Positions 61,940 to 64,000 of a stretch of 64,000 bases of DNA are shown here, piece after piece (positions within the stretch are counted from its first letter, which is position 1; every line of letters starts with the position of its first letter). Position numbers and translations under genes: made by a program. Under the pieces are notes generated by a model. It made no database searches. It saw only the letters and a program-made list of their open reading frames with translations, and was not told the origin of the DNA. Source of the stretch: CAZAPO01 sp044841755. GTDB taxonomy: Bacteria > Bacteroidota > Bacteroidia > Flavobacteriales > Flavobacteriaceae. The stretch covers positions 248,001-312,000 of the forward strand of contig JAXOFM010000002.1 of the NCBI GenBank assembly GCA_044841755.1, in the 5' to 3' direction.

Positions 61940-63211
61940 TTATCTAAAAATTGTTTGTTTTCTATCTGGTCCTACAGAAACGATCTTGATTGGTGTTTCT
62001 AATTCTTTTTCTAAAAAATCTATATAATCATTTAACTCCTTAGGTAACTGAGAAGCGTCTTCCATTTCTGTAAGATCTTCTTTCCATCCTTTTAATTCTG
62101 TATAAATAGGAGTCACATTTTCTTCTTCAATGTTATATGGTAAATGTGTGATCTCTTCTCCTTTATATTTATAAGCTGTACATACTTTTAAACTTTTAAA
62201 GCCAGAAAGTACATCGGCTTTCATCATCATTAATTGTGTAACACCGTTTACCTGACAAGCATACTTTAAAGCAACAAGGTCTAACCATCCACAACGACGA
62301 CGACGACCTGTAGTAGCGCCAAACTCATGACCAACTCTTCCCATGGTTTCACCAACTTCGTCAAATAACTCCGTAGGGAAAGGTCCTGAACCAACTCTGG
62401 TAGTATAGGCTTTAAATATTCCAAAAACATCGCCAATCTTGTTAGGTGCAATTCCTAAACCTGTACATGCTCCAGCGGCAGTAGTATTTGATGAAGTTAC
62501 AAATGGGTATGTGCCAAAATCTATATCTAATAATGAACCTTGAGCACCTTCAGCTAGTATTGATTTTCCTCCTTGCATTGCTTGGAAGATATATTCTTCA
62601 GAGTCAATAAAAGTTAACTCTTTGAGTGTTTCAATAGCTTCAAAGAACTCTGTTTCTAACTCATCCAATTCATATTGAATATTTACGTTATGGAAATCGA
62701 TCATTGCCTCATGTTTATTGGCAAGATTGCGATAGCGCTCTTTCCAACCCTCTAATTCAACATCGCCTACACGAATACCATTACGACCAGTTTTATCCAT
62801 ATATGTTGGTCCAATTCCTTTTAAAGTTGAACCAATCTTAGCTTTCCCTTTTGCAGTTTCACTGGCTGCATCCAATAAACGGTGTGTAGGCAAAATTAGA
62901 TGTGCCTTTCTTGAAATAAGGAGTTTACTCTTATAATCAACATTCTGCTCCTCAAGTTTATCAAGTTCCTTCTTGAAAATTACAGGATCAATTACAACTC
63001 CATTTCCAACTAAGTTAATTGCATCATCATGAAAAATCCCTGAAGGAATTGTGTGCAAAACATGCTTCATTCCGTTGAAAACAAGTGTATGGCCAGCATT
63101 AGGACCTCCTTGGAATCGTGCAATAATATTGTAGTTGGAGGTGAGTACATCAACAATTTTTCCTTTGCCTTCGTCTCCCCATTGTAAACCTAGTAGTAAA
63201 TCTACCGCCAT
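61940..63211 (-). CDS. purA: Adenylosuccinate synthetase
   Basis: A 423-residue enzyme of normal length. The P-loop-like GLQWGDEGKGKIVD (8-21) holds the catalytic Asp and Lys; the IMP-binding GNGVVIDP and TTTGRRRRCGWLDL follow. It joins IMP and aspartate with GTP to make adenylosuccinate. It lies 8 bp after the Fur gene and is probably co-transcribed. Confidence 0.97.
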   Translation of the reverse strand: MAVDLLLGLQWGDEGKGKIVDVLTSNYNIIARFQGGPNAGHTLVFNGMKHVLHTIPSGIFHDDAINLVGNGVVIDPVIFKKELDKLEEQNVDYKSKLLISRKAHLILPTHRLLDAASETAKGKAKIGSTLKGIGPTYMDKTGRNGIRVGDVELEGWKERYRNLANKHEAMIDFHNVNIQYELDELETEFFEAIETLKELTFIDSEEYIFQAMQGGKSILAEGAQGSLLDIDFGTYPFVTSSNTTAAGACTGLGIAPNKIGDVFGIFKAYTTRVGSGPFPTELFDEVGETMGRVGHEFGATTGRRRRCGWLDLVALKYACQVNGVTQLMMMKADVLSGFKSLKVCTAYKYKGEEITHLPYNIEEENVTPIYTELKGWKEDLTEMEDASQLPKELNDYIDFLEKELETPIKIVSVGPDRKQTIFR

Positions 63212-63219
63212 TATGTAAT

Positions 63220-63672
63220 TTAGTTTGTTTGTTTTTTAGTTCCGTAAAAGTAGAGTGAATGATTATGGATATCTATGTCAAAAACATCTTCTATGGTTTT
63301 TTTTATAGACTGAATTCGAGGGTCGCAAAATTCGATAACCTCTCCTGTGTCAGTTAAAATAACATGGTCATGTTGCTTATCAAAATATGACTTTTCGTAG
63401 TGTGCCATATTTTGACCAAACTGATGTTTTCTCACCAAACCGCATTCTAATAAAAGTTCTATGGTGTTGTAAAGTGTAGCACGTGAAACACGATAGTTTT
63501 TGTTTTTCATATTGATATAAAGCGACTCTATATCAAAATGATCATTACTATCATAAATTTCCTGAAGGATTGCATAACGTTCAGGAGTTTTTCTATGTGA
63601 GTTTTCTTCTAAGAATTTAGTGAAAACGTCCTTTACAATTTCTTGGTTTTTATTTTGCTTTTTGGCTGCCAT
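63220..63672 (-). CDS. Fur-family transcriptional regulator
   Basis: A 150-residue winged-helix regulator. The N-terminal HTH (RKTPERYAILQEI, VSRATLYNTIELLLECGLV) is followed by the dimer/metal domain with HFDIESL and HDHVILTDTGEVIEF. The usual CxxC (HDHxxCxxCG) is replaced by ILTDTG, so the structural zinc of the classic Fur group is missing. TAAATTTG at 63684-63691 (minus) is a likely -7 element. It lies between relA/spoT and purA; the regulon is unknown. Confidence 0.9.
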   Translation of the reverse strand: MAAKKQNKNQEIVKDVFTKFLEENSHRKTPERYAILQEIYDSNDHFDIESLYINMKNKNYRVSRATLYNTIELLLECGLVRKHQFGQNMAHYEKSYFDKQHDHVILTDTGEVIEFCDPRIQSIKKTIEDVFDIDIHNHSLYFYGTKKQTN

Positions 63673-63700
63673 GAATCAGATTGCAAATTTACATTAAATT

Positions 63701-64000
63701 TTAGATTCTGGACACTTTTTCTATACCATTAATTTTCTTTAATCTGTCCATCAATTTCTTTACCAGATTATTGTTTTTTACAACTACAGTTATTTGACCT
63801 TTAAAGACGCCACTATCTGAATCAAAATTTAGTTTTTTCATGTTTACGTGCATACTTTCAGATATTACTGTAGTAATCTTATTTACTAATCCAAGATTAT
63901 CAATTCCTGTTAATTGAATAATTGCTGTAAACTCTTGCTGAGTAGAATCAATCCATTTGGCAAGCATGATTCTATAAGCATAGTTAGATTGGAGACTTAA
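63701..64000 (-). CDS. (p)ppGpp synthetase/hydrolase RelA/SpoT, C-terminal end, cut by window edge
   Basis: The minus-strand reading frame is open to the window edge, giving about 99 residues (LSLQSNYAYRIMLAKWIDST...). The last 80 residues are an ACT domain, matching the RelA/SpoT regulatory end (QEFTAIIQLTGIDNLGLVNKITTVIS...). The synthetase, hydrolase and TGS domains lie beyond the window. The ATG at 63967 is internal and not a start. Confidence 0.9.
   Translation of the reverse strand, partial: LSLQSNYAYRIMLAKWIDSTQQEFTAIIQLTGIDNLGLVNKITTVISESMHVNMKKLNFDSDSGVFKGQITVVVKNNNLVKKLMDRLKKINGIEKVSRI

Noticed and set aside
63701..63967. Stand-alone 88-residue ACT-domain regulator
   Set aside because: The frame stays open to the window edge and the residues upstream match RelA/SpoT, so it is the end of a longer gene.

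Overview
This window comes from the chromosome of a low-GC member of the Bacteroidota, almost certainly a marine-type Flavobacteriaceae. Evidence for this is the house promoter pattern TTG-N18/19-TAnnTTTG ahead of several genes, the absence of obvious Shine-Dalgarno sequences, the lineage-typical protein families (TonB-dependent receptors with carboxypeptidase-regulatory plugs, DUF4295, BshC, OstA-like protein, DUF349, DUF368), and gene order such as rpmB-rpmG-DUF4295-ftsY and pyrG-yidC. No rRNA, tRNA, insertion sequence, prophage or CRISPR array was seen. Most of the window is core genome with short accessory patches.

Layout. 0-9 kb: start of htpG (cut by the window edge), an S9 peptidase, a FabH-type synthase, a 485-bp intergenic region with three hairpins and repeated motifs, a TonB-type receptor, a CoA-binding protein and a sodium:solute symporter. 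9-19 kb, nearly all on the + strand: recR, a glycosyltransferase, a lipoyl E2 subunit, a proofreading-type exonuclease, a FAH hydrolase, an orphan Hpt protein, cinA, the ribosomal protein group rpmB-rpmG-DUF4295, ftsY, a lipoprotein amidase and rimO. 20-28 kb, - strand: surface and periplasmic proteins (CarboxypepD-regulatory protein, small beta-barrel), AlkB, an M16 lipoprotein peptidase and an M14 carboxypeptidase. 28-35.6 kb, + strand: bshC, a PLP decarboxylase, guaA, a LysM plus periplasmic-binding-fold protein and a DUF922 HExxH protein. 35.6-39.3 kb is the most accessory-looking patch: serine hydrolase, AraC regulator, DUF3820 protein and an unrecognised membrane protein.

39.4-52.4 kb: pyrG, yidC, a MORN-repeat protein, a five-domain fasciclin lipoprotein (- strand) with an operator-like repeat cluster in its promoter, then mnmA, a nitronate monooxygenase-like protein, mazG, a FAD oxidoreductase and a GT-C glycosyltransferase. 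52.6-64 kb, all on the - strand: the operon TPR protein - DUF368 - DUF368 - aroE - DUF349, a class III aminotransferase overlapping an OstA-like gene, purA, a Fur-family regulator and the 3' end of a RelA/SpoT gene.

I found no clear new defence or mobile system. The items most worth a second look are the duplicated sRNA-like units at 4.28-4.64 kb, the probable ATT start of the aminotransferase, the tandem DUF368 lipid-carrier transporters fused by overlap to aroE, the LysM/PBP1-fold protein resembling an LpoA analogue, the TTGTTTAA operator cluster before the fasciclin gene, and the near-leaderless promoters.
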